From Atriophallophorus winterbourni (lineage: Eukaryota; Platyhelminthes; Trematoda; Plagiorchiida; Microphallidae): a stretch of 64,000 nucleotides of DNA. Position numbers and translations under genes: made by a program. The notes beneath the pieces are model-generated. The model made no database searches, was not told the origin of the DNA, and saw nothing but the letters and a program-made list of their open reading frames with translations. The DNA lies in contig JACCGJ010013240.1 in NCBI GenBank assembly GCA_013407085.1, positions 40,646-104,645 of the forward strand, in the 5' to 3' direction. Shown here one piece after another: positions 63,801 to 64,000 of the stretch (position 1 is the stretch's first letter; every line of letters begins with the position of its first letter).

Positions 63801-64000
63801 AGTTACCTTAACACGGTGAATACACGAGCCATTTTTCCGATTGCACGAATCTTGTTTCGTATGACGTCCTTGCGGGCAGTTATTTGAGCTAAACAAACAA
63901 AGGCACAGAAAGTGAGACGGTGAAAAGCGGGCGTATTGCGCAATGACCGTGTGAGATGGAATGTTGTTTGTTCAAGGCGATTTATCTACTATGTGGAGTT
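60801..64000. other. No gene recognised; GC-richer repeat-like sequence
   Basis: I found no exon of VPS16 and no motif of a known protein in any frame. 61230-61470 and 62260-62420 have the look of LINE or SINE leader sequence (TCCCGTGGGGGTTAGACC, TTCGGGGGTGGGATTTTGTT). 63380-63560 is GC-rich (GCCGGCGGCGTAATCTGCGT). Short frames at 61236-61562 and 62712-63151 (minus) lack support. This may be VPS16 intron 9 and intergenic DNA. Confidence 0.4.

Noticed and set aside
1..64000. Spliced-leader RNA gene or rRNA genes
   Set aside because: I looked for a leader-like sequence ending in ATG with a donor, and for conserved rRNA blocks, and found none.

Overview
This is eukaryotic DNA, most probably from a digenean trematode (liver- or intestinal-fluke type). 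It holds parts of two ordinary spliced genes. Between and inside them lies a deep pile-up of retrotransposons of the kinds common in flukes: CR1-like LINEs, Ty3/Gypsy elements (one resembling the CsRn1 group), BEL/Pao, and short SINE-like repeats with (CATA)n tails. Both genes begin with introns of only 28-38 nt and continue with introns of 0.6-3.9 kb, the polarity described for flatworm genes. Species cannot be fixed from sequence alone.

Layout. 1-5825 (minus): nine exons of alpha-spectrin, from the start codon through the SH3 domain to about residue 1,510; the gene runs off the left edge. 5826-24499: nested mobile elements. One minus-strand LINE (family B here) is split into three pieces between 7.3 and 16.6 kb by another LINE tail and by a 5-kb Gypsy element, whose 3' LTR is itself interrupted. 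Family E is split by an antisense family A LINE and, separately, by a precise solo LTR. 24500-33395 (minus): a BEL/Pao element with one LTR, protease, reverse transcriptase (RT), RNase H and integrase, split by a nearly full-length sense-strand family A LINE (26.67-30.78 kb). 33.8-41.4 kb: LINE families B, E and D, with SINE-like insertions and an inverted duplication. 41.4-46.8 kb: an internally deleted Gypsy (minus) abutting a CsRn1-like Gypsy (plus) that has lost its RT. 49137-59551 (plus): nine exons of VPS16, a core subunit of the HOPS/CORVET endolysosomal tethering complexes, about 740 codons; the C-terminal exons were not found and probably lie beyond the window. Its introns hold SINE-like copies and two head-to-head LINE copies. 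59.9-60.8 kb: a LINE fragment. 61-64 kb: no gene recognised.

The genes do not form a pathway: spectrin is membrane skeleton and VPS16 is vesicle tethering. The main content is a stratigraphy of transposition. Several insertions leave short target-site duplications, so their order can be read. LINEs of otherwise different sequence share one of two short 3' stem-loops followed by a short tandem repeat. The first has paired substitutions that keep the stem, which suggests RNA-level selection, probably for RT recognition. I found no CRISPR array, operon, tRNA or rRNA gene, and no wholly new coding system. The most unusual items are the LINE tail hairpins, a 68-bp tail-only insertion, the rearranged RT-less Gypsy, a 29-nt apparent GC-AG intron in VPS16, and large inverted LINE pairs.
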